Below, piece by piece: positions 1 through 5,787 of a DNA stretch of 6,433 nucleotides. Position 1 is the first letter of the stretch. Each line of letters opens with the position of its first letter. The DNA lies in contig WJIN01000028.1 of NCBI GenBank assembly GCA_014730295.1, positions 1 through 6,433 of the forward strand. The letters are read 5' to 3'. Origin of the DNA: Promethearchaeota archaeon. GTDB taxonomy: Archaea; Asgardarchaeota; Lokiarchaeia; Sigynarchaeales; SOKP01. Below the pieces are notes generated by a model. That model saw nothing but the letters and a program-made list of their open reading frames with translations, made no database searches and was not told the origin of the DNA. The position numbers and the translations under genes are program-made.

Positions 1-1182
1 ACGAAGATCTCTTGATCCAACGCAATTTATGAACAAAATCTTTTTTGGTCGTTCTCTATCCGAAGGTCGGATAAGATGACCATATGTAGGACCATTTGGT
101 GCTAAGACCCGTTCTAATTGGATTTGAGTAATCACATTATCGTATATTCCATATCCATAGTCGTCTCCTTGATAGAGGTCCCAACCAGTCGCAACGATAA
201 TAGTTCCGACTTCGAGTTCCTCAATTTCCTCTTGCATACTGAAATCAATAGATTCTTGATCACATACATCGACACATCCAAAACACTCAACACATGAGTC
301 CCTAACAATATCATAAACTGCTGGGACTGCTTGTGCGAATGATATATCAATAACCTTACGGGCCGAAAGATTCTCATCAAAATAATTTGGCACATATATA
401 GGACATGCATCAGTACATTGACCGCAGCCTGTACATGTATTTTCGTTTACATATCGTGCTTTTCTTTTGACCTGAACCTTGAAATTGCCAATATATCCGT
501 CCACATTTACAACTTCGCTATAAGTCATGATATTTATATTCGGATGTCTATTAGCTTCAAGCATTTTTGGCCCCAGTATTCATATTGAACAGTCATCAGT
601 TGGAAAGGTACGATCGAGTTGTGACATACGACCTCCAATTGTCGTTTTCTTCTCAACAAGATGTACTTTATATCCTGTATCTCCTAAATCGATTGCTGCT
701 GATAATCCTGCAATTCCTCCACCAATAACTAATGCTTCTGGCTTTACTGGAACTGTTTTGGTGGGAACATCTTCTAGTAATTTTGCTCTTGAAATTCCGG
801 CTTTAATTTGCTCAATTGCCTTTAATGTAGCTTCTTCTTTTTCTTGTTGATGAACAAAACTACAATGTTCTCGAATGTTTACAAATTCTAAATATCTTGG
901 TGGTAATTCTATTTCCTCCAAAATCGCATGAAAAACTGGTTGATGTGTTTTTGGAGTACATGCCGCGACAACAACTCTGTCAAAGTGTTGCTCCTCATGC
1001 TGCTCCTTAATATAGGCGCTTCCACCCTCAGTACACATTGAGAGATATTCGAAAGCCCATACATTTTCTATTTTATCAATCTCTTCTACGATTCTTGGAA
1101 CATCCAAAATTCCCGCTATATTAATACCTCAACGACACACAAATACCGCTATCTTTAAATCGTTGGTCTGTTCTTCAGACAA
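1..1182 (-). CDS. hdrA: HdrA-like heterodisulfide reductase iron-sulfur/FAD subunit, selenoprotein, 3' end outside window
   Basis: HdrA is the FAD and iron-sulfur electron-bifurcating subunit of cytoplasmic heterodisulfide reductase complexes. Read from TTG at 1182 (GTG at 1191 is the alternative), the frame gives 394 residues. An N-terminal CRUGINIAG motif lies at residues 16-24, where HdrA usually has CxCGxNIAG. ACTPKTHQP follows near 74-82, then the FAD loop GGGIAG (154-159), GGRMSQLD, and DDCSIUILGPKM around 201. Two ferredoxin-type clusters follow: C250, C253, C256, C260 and C297, C300, C303, C307. CVGSRD is at 387-392, where the window ends. Full HdrA is usually about 650 residues, so the C-terminal part is missing here. 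The frame contains two TGA codons, both where HdrA has Cys; flanking homology continues across both without frameshift and TGG is used for Trp. I infer selenocysteine. Family assignment is near certain; Sec insertion is inferred. Confidence 0.95.
580..582 (-). other. In-frame UGA, probable selenocysteine 201 (CxxU motif)
   Basis: Codons read GAT GAC TGT TCA ATA TGA ATA CTG GGG CCA AAA ATG, giving D-D-C-S-I-U-I-L-G-P-K-M. The family consensus is DCSxCILxPKM, so the TGA takes the place of the second Cys. This is the position class where Sec is established in some archaeal HdrA proteins. Confidence 0.88.
1129..1131 (-). other. In-frame UGA, probable selenocysteine 18 (CRU motif)
   Basis: Codons around it read TGT CGT TGA GGT ATT AAT ATA GCG, giving C-R-U-G-I-N-I-A. 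HdrA normally has a second Cys here (CHCGxNIAG). The upstream segment (KIAVFVC) matches the HdrA N-terminus, so translation must start before the TGA rather than at the downstream TTG near 1107. Confidence 0.8.
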
Positions 1183-1186
1183 TTTA

Positions 1187-1216
1187 TCCACCTTTTAGTA
1201 AAATACTAACCTCCTT
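1187..1216 (-). promoter_or_regulatory. hdrA leader: two SD-like sites separated by a small hairpin
   Basis: On the minus strand a strong SD (AAGGAGG, 1216-1210) lies 18 nt before GTG 1191 and 27 nt before TTG 1182. A second SD-like AGGTGG lies 5 nt before the TTG. Between them TTAGTA-TTT-TACTAA (1209-1195) is a perfect 6-bp inverted repeat with a 3-nt loop. The closer SD favours TTG 1182, although the hairpin could bring the strong SD nearer. An in-frame TAA (1197-1195) rules out any start further upstream. Confidence 0.55.
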
Positions 1217-1239
1217 GTAGCTTGAGATTATGTTACTTG

Positions 1240-1249
1240 TATATTTAAT
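1240..1249 (-). promoter_or_regulatory. Possible TATA box of hdrA
   Basis: ATTAAATATA on the minus strand would place a transcription start near 1220, just ahead of the AAGGAGG site. The whole stretch is AT-rich, so this is a position-based guess. Confidence 0.3.
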
Positions 1250-1347
1250 GTATATTATTTTAATTTAATCAATTAAATATCTTTATTAATTTTAATGCTT
1301 ATTAATCTAATTTGCGGGTATTATAATAATGGAAATATTATTTTGTT

Positions 1348-1439
1348 TTTACGACAATTTTCTAAAATATAATGACATTTTCACCACTATTTTTGAGATT
1401 GATGATCAAAATTGATAATAGAAATTGGGAATTAAAATT
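1348..1439. repeat. 92-bp dispersed repeat, copy A
   Basis: This segment matches 5101-5192 at 85 of 92 positions without gaps, in the same orientation. The ends are loosely self-complementary (TTTAC..CAATTTTCT against AGAAATTG near the right end), and the middle has an imperfect match between CATTTTCA and the TGATGATCAAAA segment. It therefore resembles a small hairpin-prone or MITE-like element. No target-site duplication could be recognised. Similarity stops at both edges. Confidence 0.85.
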
Positions 1440-1737
1440 CAATAAGAAATTTTAAAAAAATCGGATTAGATGTGTCCAAAGCAGAAATGAGGGCAATTGA
1501 AGAACATGCATTTGAAGTGGTGTATCAAAACCTAAAAATGATGGTTATTTCAATTTAAACAAAAAAAACCTCAAATACCAATATGACCGAACCATAAAAG
1601 CCCTATTTTTAGCAATATCGAAGCTTCATATCGCCACAACTTTACGTGAAATTGATCTATTTTTCTCACTATCAAATTCCGATGAGTCATTCTATTTTAC
1701 GGCGGTGATTTATAATGATTATTTCACTGGAAAATAA
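1436..1737 (+). pseudogene. Decayed reading frame, unrecognised protein
   Basis: Two adjacent open stretches in different frames read like one protein. The first (from about 1436 to about 1520) contains KKIGLDVSKAEMRAIEEHAF. The second (about 1520-1737) contains VSKPKNDGYFNLN, then LKYQYDRTIKALFLAISKLH, and ends NDYFTGK before TAA 1735-1737. Joining them needs one frameshift near 1515-1525. No start codon with an SD is visible, and an in-frame TAA lies just before 1436. The family is not recognised. The right end overlaps the start of the next gene in another frame. The fragment begins at the edge of repeat copy A, so truncation by an insertion or rearrangement is possible. A chance open stretch cannot be excluded. 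Confidence 0.4.
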
Positions 1738-2158
1738 TAATAAATTTTCTCTCTCATTTATCTTATATGGGAAAGAGCAAATAGAACCGTATGATAGTAA
1801 TGAAAAAAAAAGAGTAATTAAGCTGAAGGACCCGAAACTACGAAAAATCAGGAAGAATCTCAGGGAAATATTACTCAAAGTATTGTCTCAAATGATAAAT
1901 GAAATCCTTGACAAGAAAAAAGAAATAAGGAGAGATCCAGATCTGACCTATTACCAAAAACAAGAAAAGCAAATCGAACTTGAATCAATTATTCAAGACT
2001 TCAAATTAGCGAAGAGTAAAGCCCACTCTCATGCTCTACTTGTAAACGAATTGACATCGACCTCGTATATAATCCTGTGTTTGAAGCATGGTTTTGCGAG
2101 GAGTGCTATAAATTTAATAGCCGAGGGCACTCAAACTGGTATCCGTAACTTTCTCTAA
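1715..2158 (+). CDS. Hypothetical protein, 147 aa, helical and lysine-rich
   Basis: I do not recognise this family. The start is well supported: GGCGGTGAT, nearly the full SD consensus, ends 5 nt before ATG 1715. Residues 1-25 look beta-like and hydrophobic. Residues 28-100 are highly charged and helical (IKLKDPKLRKIRKNLREILL; later QKQEKQIELESIIQDFKLAK) and could form a helical hairpin. Residues 101-147 are less charged (HSHALLVNELTS, CLKHGFARSAINLI). No signal peptide, clear membrane segment or metal-binding cluster is seen. It stands alone on its strand, with a 543-nt gap to the next gene. The upstream decayed frame could be a former part of the same locus. Being a real gene is likely; function is unknown. 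Confidence 0.6.
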   Translation: MIISLENNNKFSLSFILYGKEQIEPYDSNEKKRVIKLKDPKLRKIRKNLREILLKVLSQMINEILDKKKEIRRDPDLTYYQKQEKQIELESIIQDFKLAKSKAHSHALLVNELTSTSYIILCLKHGFARSAINLIAEGTQTGIRNFL

Positions 2159-2195
2159 ATTTGTTTTGATTTTTAATTAAAAGTCTAATATATTT

Positions 2196-2215
2196 AATTG
2201 TTAAAATTAACAATT
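2196..2215. repeat. Perfect 8-bp inverted repeat, 38 nt after the gene at 1715-2158
   Basis: AATTGTTA-AAAT-TAACAATT can fold into a hairpin with a 4-nt loop. There is no adjacent T-tract, and archaeal termination does not need hairpins. It could be a transcript 3'-end structure, an operator, or chance in AT-rich DNA. Confidence 0.45.
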
Positions 2216-2590
2216 GTTCTAAATATTTGTTCTTAAGATCAATCATTCAACTATTAATATCTATTGATATTTCATTAGTAAGAATCCGCATATTGAATTT
2301 GGTAAATTTTGATGAAAATGTTGCCAATCTGAAAAAGAGTAGTGTAAAAGATATATCTAACTTTTAGTTTGAGACCATTTCAGCTCAAATTTCTATGAAA
2401 AGCTCATTAAAACATTTTTCAGTCTCCAAATTCTTCGCTATCTTTTTTTTAAGAATTATCTTCAGAAATTAATAAATTTCCAATTATGGGTGATTTCTCT
2501 TTAATGTCATTGATAAGAAAGTTAAGGTGAAGGGATTTAAGTTAATTTTTGTAAAATTATAAGTATAAATATAAGAATTATAAAACTATT

Positions 2591-2632
2591 AGGAACTATA
2601 CTAAAAATTTTATACTTCAATGAATAGTTCTT
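2591..2632. promoter_or_regulatory. Inverted repeat upstream of the two-gene operon
   Basis: AGGAACTAT (2591-2599) pairs with ATAGTTCTT (2624-2632) with one G-T wobble, separated by 24 nt. It sits about 30 bp upstream of the TATA box at 2662-2673, a place where an activator could bind. Function is inferred only from position. Confidence 0.3.
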
Positions 2633-2661
2633 AGAGGTATTTTTTGTTGGAAGATAATAAT

Positions 2662-2673
2662 AAATATTTAAAC
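2662..2673 (+). promoter_or_regulatory. Archaeal TATA box for the operon starting at 2702
   Basis: AAATATTTAAAC is a good archaeal TATA match. A start 22-27 nt downstream would fall at about 2690-2697, leaving a leader of only 5-12 nt. ATG 2702 has no SD, so near-leaderless translation is likely. Confidence 0.5.
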
Positions 2674-2701
2674 AATTAAATCTAAATGATAGATATCAGA
2701 A

Positions 2702-3580
2702 ATGACTGAAAAATCAGAAAATAATTTTGAATATATTCTATTTGAAGATCTTAAAAATTATATAAATGGATTAAAGAAAGAAGATTATGGATTCTCCAAT
2801 ATACTAAGCAATAGAATAGTAACCAATGCCACCATAATTGAATCAAAAGAATTCGCTATTTTAGGTGCTATTTTAAAGGAAATCACTTATGAGTTTAGAT
2901 ATTATAGACAAGAAAGTGAATTAAGGGAAGGAATAAAAACTTTAGAAAGACTTCTTAACAAATATATTAGTCAAGAGTATTTAGATCTGATGGAAATAAT
3001 TAAAGATTATCAAGATTACTTCAAGAAATATAGAGATATAATACAAATAGATTATGAACAATATACTACTAATATTGATTTCTCACTTTTCACCGTTAGA
3101 TATTGTATTAATTTCTTATTAAATGAAATTAGTGAGCAATCACTTCCTCCGAAGTTAGATATTATTGCTTACGGCATTTTATCTGAAATTAATAGAATTT
3201 TAAAGAATACTGGTTCAACTCCTCACATTTTAATGTTGAAGATTTTTTTAAGTTATTTCAGTAGATTAAATGAATATTATAGGTATATTTTATTAACTGA
3301 ACAAAAATCAACTAAATGGAGCGAAAATTATAAAAAAATTAGGGAAAAACTAATTTCCGGATTGGAAAAATTCAATAATGACGAAGAATTTCTACTATTT
3401 ATTACCGAGCTTATTTTTGATATATGTAAACAATGGAGATTAATGTTTATGAGGTTTTTGGAACTACCAAAACCAAGGCTATCAGAAAAACCCGTTTTTG
3501 TTCCAGAAGATATAAAAAATAATTTGGAATCAATGGTGTCTAATCTAATATCTTCAGAATTGGAGGATGAAGAAAAATGA
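2702..3580 (+). CDS. Hypothetical helical protein, 292 aa, first gene of a two-gene operon
   Basis: No family is recognised. The protein appears almost entirely helical, with many Tyr, Leu, Ile, Glu and Lys residues. Recognisable stretches are FEDLKNYINGLKKEDYG (14-30), FAILGAILKEITYEFRYYRQ (51-70), LDLMEIIKDYQDYFKKYRD (94-112), a hydrophobic helix FLLFITELIFDICKQW (230-245), and an extended PKPRLSEKPVFVPED segment (257-270) before an acidic tail ending ELEDEEK. No signal peptide is seen, and the hydrophobic helices are too interrupted by charges to be confident membrane spans. Start ATG 2702 is chosen because an in-frame TAG lies 9 nt upstream and a TATA box sits about 35 bp before it. Its TGA overlaps the next ATG (ATGA), indicating translational coupling and probably a shared role. 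Confidence 0.8.
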   Translation: MTEKSENNFEYILFEDLKNYINGLKKEDYGFSNILSNRIVTNATIIESKEFAILGAILKEITYEFRYYRQESELREGIKTLERLLNKYISQEYLDLMEIIKDYQDYFKKYRDIIQIDYEQYTTNIDFSLFTVRYCINFLLNEISEQSLPPKLDIIAYGILSEINRILKNTGSTPHILMLKIFLSYFSRLNEYYRYILLTEQKSTKWSENYKKIREKLISGLEKFNNDEEFLLFITELIFDICKQWRLMFMRFLELPKPRLSEKPVFVPEDIKNNLESMVSNLISSELEDEEK

Positions 3581-4395
3581 CTGAAGTTGCAGAAAATTTA
3601 GCTTTCAATCAAATCATTAAAACATTTAAAGAATCTAATCCTCAAGTGGAATACGAAATAATTATTCAAGAATTAGGAAGATTAATCACCGATATTTACA
3701 TTAAAAAAATAAAAGATTTTAAAGTTGATAAAAAGCTAGACCGATTCGAACTAAAAAAACTCGATTTACAAAAAATTCGACACACAAAAAAGGGTAAAAA
3801 AAGAGTTAATAAGAAAATTAGGAAAGAACAGAAGATAGACAAATATCACAAACTACGGCAAGAGTTAAATCATATTTCTGATCTAACCTCTCATCGATCT
3901 TCTATAAAAATACCTGAGAGGAATTTAATTCAGTTCAATATGAACAGTACAGATTCAATATATATTAAGAATGGGTTTTTTTACAATAATAAAGATGACT
4001 ATTTTAATTTAATCTCTAAAAATAAATCTCAAGACATCGACATTGATAAAGAAGAGATCGAAGACATCAACTCGATACAAGAAATCGATTTTGAAATAGA
4101 TAACCGTACAAATTTCAAAAATAAAAAAGAATTAGAAGATGCAAATCGAATAATTAGACCAAGTAATAAGTTTTCCCATCAAAATATTAGAAATAAGAGA
4201 TTAATGGATGAAATTGGTTTTTTAAATGATCCAAAGGGATTTCATATAAAAACCGAATTAGATGGTGAATTATTGATTGAACAAAATCAAGCGAAAGATC
4301 TAGTTAGTAGGCTAAAAAAAAATGAAATAGATGAAAAGCTAACAGAATTTTATCTGAAGGATGATTCAGATATTAAAGATTTTACAAAAGGATAA
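3577..4395 (+). CDS. Hypothetical charged protein, 272 aa, second gene of the operon
   Basis: This gene overlaps the upstream stop by ATGA, so its translation is probably coupled. No family is recognised. Residues 1-47 look helical (QVEYEIIIQELGRLITDIYI). Residues 43-95 are strikingly basic (KKIKDF, HTKKGKKRVNKKIRKEQK), which could bind nucleic acid or an acidic partner. Residues 150-175 are acidic (SQDIDIDKEEIEDINSIQEI). The middle region looks low-complexity and probably disordered. The C-terminus (205-265) has a further helical part (KDLVSRLKKNEIDEKLTEFY). The protein has no Cys or Trp and no membrane segment. The N-termini of both operon proteins start MTE, but no further similarity is evident. 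The gene ends 15 bp before the convergent GNAT gene. Confidence 0.78.
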   Translation: MTEVAENLAFNQIIKTFKESNPQVEYEIIIQELGRLITDIYIKKIKDFKVDKKLDRFELKKLDLQKIRHTKKGKKRVNKKIRKEQKIDKYHKLRQELNHISDLTSHRSSIKIPERNLIQFNMNSTDSIYIKNGFFYNNKDDYFNLISKNKSQDIDIDKEEIEDINSIQEIDFEIDNRTNFKNKKELEDANRIIRPSNKFSHQNIRNKRLMDEIGFLNDPKGFHIKTELDGELLIEQNQAKDLVSRLKKNEIDEKLTEFYLKDDSDIKDFTKG

Positions 4396-4410
4396 GTTAG
4401 AATTGAAATA

Positions 4411-4959
4411 TTAGTTACTTTTTATTTTATTAAGATCAAAAATCATCTTAATCGTTCTTCTTGACGGTTCTTGATTCCTTTTGAGTGCTTTTTCAATTTT
4501 ATCTCCATTCCTGTTATCCAGATATTCAAATCCCAATTTTTTATAGAATTTTAAAACTCGCAGTTTAGTTAGAGCATCAACTATTACTAAACGGCAACCA
4601 ATTCTTTTGGAAATGGATGAAGCAAGTGAGATACATTTCTTCAATAATTTCGAACCAAAATTTCTACGTTGAAATTTCTCATCAATAGCTAACCTTCCCA
4701 GTAATAAGCATGGAATATAACTGATTTTTATATTGTAATCAATTATTGTTTTCTTAAACTTGATACTACTACAACAAACAGCAAAATATCCAATTATTTG
4801 TACTCCCTCTTCCTCCTTGAAATAATATAATTGAGAATATCCATGTTCAATAAAATCGATAGAATCTTCAAGGAAAAAATTATCTAAATCAGTATTTCCT
4901 GATTTAAAATTAAATTCAGAAATATTATCAGATGGTTTTAATCGATGAAATTCTGTCAT
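4411..4959 (-). CDS. GNAT-family N-acetyltransferase, TacT/AtaT toxin-like type
   Basis: These enzymes transfer an acetyl group from acetyl-CoA. Members with this architecture include toxins that acetylate the amino acid on charged tRNAs. Landmarks are FKSGNTDLDNFF (18-29, matching the family's F-x-C/S-G-N-x-x-L-D-x-F), GYFAVCCSSI (57-66), LLGRLAID (86-93), the acetyl-CoA loop QRRNFG (97-102), VDAL (127-130) and FYKKLGF (138-144), whose Tyr139 fits the usual catalytic tyrosine. The 182-residue length is slightly above the usual 160-175 because of a basic C-terminal tail. The loop normally reads Q/R-x-x-G-x-G/A, and here the first Gly is Asn100. TacT toxins usually follow a small DUF1778 ribbon-helix-helix antitoxin; no such ORF lies upstream (4960-5100 on this strand). 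It may be a solitary toxin or a protein acetyltransferase of this subgroup. No SD precedes ATG 4959. Confidence 0.88.
   Translation of the reverse strand: MTEFHRLKPSDNISEFNFKSGNTDLDNFFLEDSIDFIEHGYSQLYYFKEEEGVQIIGYFAVCCSSIKFKKTIIDYNIKISYIPCLLLGRLAIDEKFQRRNFGSKLLKKCISLASSISKRIGCRLVIVDALTKLRVLKFYKKLGFEYLDNRNGDKIEKALKRNQEPSRRTIKMIFDLNKIKSN
4417..4431 (+). terminator. Possible T-tract terminator of the operon
   Basis: CTTTTTATTTTATT follows the operon stop by about 20 nt and lies inside the 3' end of the convergent GNAT gene. Archaeal RNA polymerase commonly stops at T-rich tracts, but AT-rich sequence makes this weak evidence. Confidence 0.3.
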
Positions 4960-5012
4960 TTAAATTACTTATAATTATTATTGTATAAAATCATTATTAA
5001 TTTTTTTTTAAG

Positions 5013-5030
5013 TTTAAATATGATTTAAAT
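5013..5030 (-). promoter_or_regulatory. Possible TATA boxes for the GNAT gene
   Basis: Two TTTAAAT cores (around 5013-5019 and 5024-5030) lie 55-70 bp upstream of ATG 4959. The motif is nearly palindromic, so it could also serve plus-strand transcription. A start from the nearer box would leave a leader of roughly 30 nt. Confidence 0.3.
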
Positions 5031-5100
5031 ACCGTCCTTTTTATAATGAAAACTATAGATAATTACATAGTACCGAATTCATCTTTAGAAGGTTATTATT

Positions 5101-5192
5101 TTTACTACAATTTTCTAAAATATAATAACATTTTCATCATTATTTTTGAGATTGATGATCAAAAGTGATAATAGAAATTGTAAATTAAAATT
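5101..5192. repeat. 92-bp dispersed repeat, copy B
   Basis: Second copy of the repeat at 1348-1439, differing at 7 positions. In this copy the imperfect terminal inverted repeat is better kept: TTTACTACAATTTTCT at the left, and AGAAATTGTAAA at the right. It lies in the intergenic stretch between the GNAT gene and the toxin relic. Confidence 0.85.
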
Positions 5193-5348
5193 TTCTCTCT
5201 GGGATTAAGATTAATTATCTATGGTATTTCCAATTTTAATACTAAAATTTATGAACTAATCATAAAAATGAATACCTTGCTATTTTGTCTAATATATCCA
5301 AAGTAGTTCGCTTTAAGGGGACAACAGGAGTATTGAATTCTTTGTATA
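5193..5348. other. Spacer without a recognisable gene
   Basis: Only short open stretches are present, such as about 29 plus-strand codons with GISNFNTKIYELI from about 5206. None has a start signal or a recognised motif. The stretch may contain further decayed sequence. Confidence 0.5.
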
Positions 5349-5623
5349 CTATAAATTATTTAATCCACTTTGGTAACTCCCATGAAATACCACAAGGATG
5401 AAAATTTCATTATCTCTGAATATATTATCCGATAATTTCTATAGAGAATCTCTCTTAAGTTAGGATCTTGTTTTTCTGGAACTACTTTCCCAAGTTGAGG
5501 GAAATGTTTTAATCGTTTAACAGCAGAAAATATCTTTTGGAATTAAAATCCTTCCATTTGAAGAGACTTTTTGGGTTATTTATTCTTTCATCTAATTTTT
5601 CATTTCCTATATTGGTATTTCAC
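5349..5623 (-). pseudogene. RelE/ParE-family toxin relic with frameshifts
   Basis: RelE/ParE toxins are about 95-residue proteins that cleave mRNA at the ribosome or block gyrase. Reading the minus strand, one frame gives NNPKSLFKWKDF near 5580-5545. A second gives AVKRLKHFPQLGKVVPE, then DPNLREILYRNYRIIYSEI (about 5524-5410). A third gives ILVVFHGSYQSGLNNL ending at TAG 5351-5349. Joined, these match the family's order: helix, ERLxxFPxxGxxVPE, REIxxxxYRIIY, and a final V-x-H-G-x-R/Y strand. At least two frameshifts (near 5530-5545 and near 5400-5408) separate the parts, and the N-terminal segment from GTG 5623 (VKYQYR) is interrupted as well. No intact antitoxin is seen upstream. It is probably inactive. 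Sequencing error is a less likely cause, because neighbouring genes are intact. Confidence 0.78.
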
Positions 5624-5733
5624 TATATAATTATAATTATTAGATCTTTTTAAAATAATTAGATTTAAATGATTTTATCAAATCCAGTTGAGGACAATAT
5701 CCCACTACTTTCCCAATCGACAGATTGGATGGA

Positions 5734-5744
5734 TATATTTAAAT
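5734..5744 (+). promoter_or_regulatory. Strong TATA-like box ahead of the structured region
   Basis: TATATTTAAAT is a good archaeal TATA match and would start transcription near 5763-5770 on the plus strand, just before the inverted repeats at 5788-5942 and ATG 5791. The ATTTAAAT core is symmetric, so it could also have served the toxin relic on the minus strand. Confidence 0.4.
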
Positions 5745-5787
5745 GCGACGACTGATATTTTGTATTAATAAAAATAATTGTTGAAAC

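Larger units (their letters stand above)
2159..2701. other. AT-rich spacer without a clear gene
   Basis: This 543-bp stretch contains a hairpin (2196-2215), an inverted repeat (2591-2632) and the TATA box of the downstream operon. A short open stretch, TTG 2293 to TAG 2367 (25 codons, containing NFDENVANLKKSSVKDISNF), reads like coding sequence but has no SD or convincing start, so it is not called. A poly-T run (2443-2450) follows. Nothing else is recognised. Confidence 0.6.

Noticed and set aside
132..410. Minus-strand 92-codon ORF
   Set aside because: It is an out-of-frame shadow within hdrA, whose true frame contains the two ferredoxin cluster motifs.
527..850. Plus-strand ORF of 107 codons
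   Set aside because: It lies antisense within hdrA and has no recognisable family; hdrA explains the region.
580..1131. HdrA as a pseudogene with two nonsense mutations
   Set aside because: Both stops are TGA, both fall exactly on conserved Cys positions of HdrA, and no frameshift or other stop occurs in 394 codons. Random decay would not do this.
580..1131. Alternative genetic code (TGA as Trp or Cys throughout)
   Set aside because: TGG is used for Trp and TGT/TGC for other Cys in the same gene, and TGA acts as a normal stop at 3578-3580.
1405..1420. C/D-box RNA motif (TGATGA) inside the 92-bp repeat
   Set aside because: The base before TGATGA is T rather than a purine, and no D box (CTGA) is placed suitably in either copy.
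1687..1878. Minus-strand 63-codon hydrophobic ORF
   Set aside because: It is antisense to the lysine-rich start of the gene at 1715-2158. Its apparent hydrophobicity is the usual complement of Lys codons.
5046..5168. 40-codon ORF from ATG 5046 running into repeat copy B
   Set aside because: It starts about 15 nt after the nearest TATA box with no SD, and most differences between the repeat copies would change amino acids, so the repeat is not conserved as protein.
5640..5735. Minus-strand stretch with GKVVGYCPQLDLIKSF, resembling a HicB-type antitoxin core
   Set aside because: The match is only about ten residues, with no start codon and a stop shortly after. It is suggestive next to a toxin relic but not enough to call.
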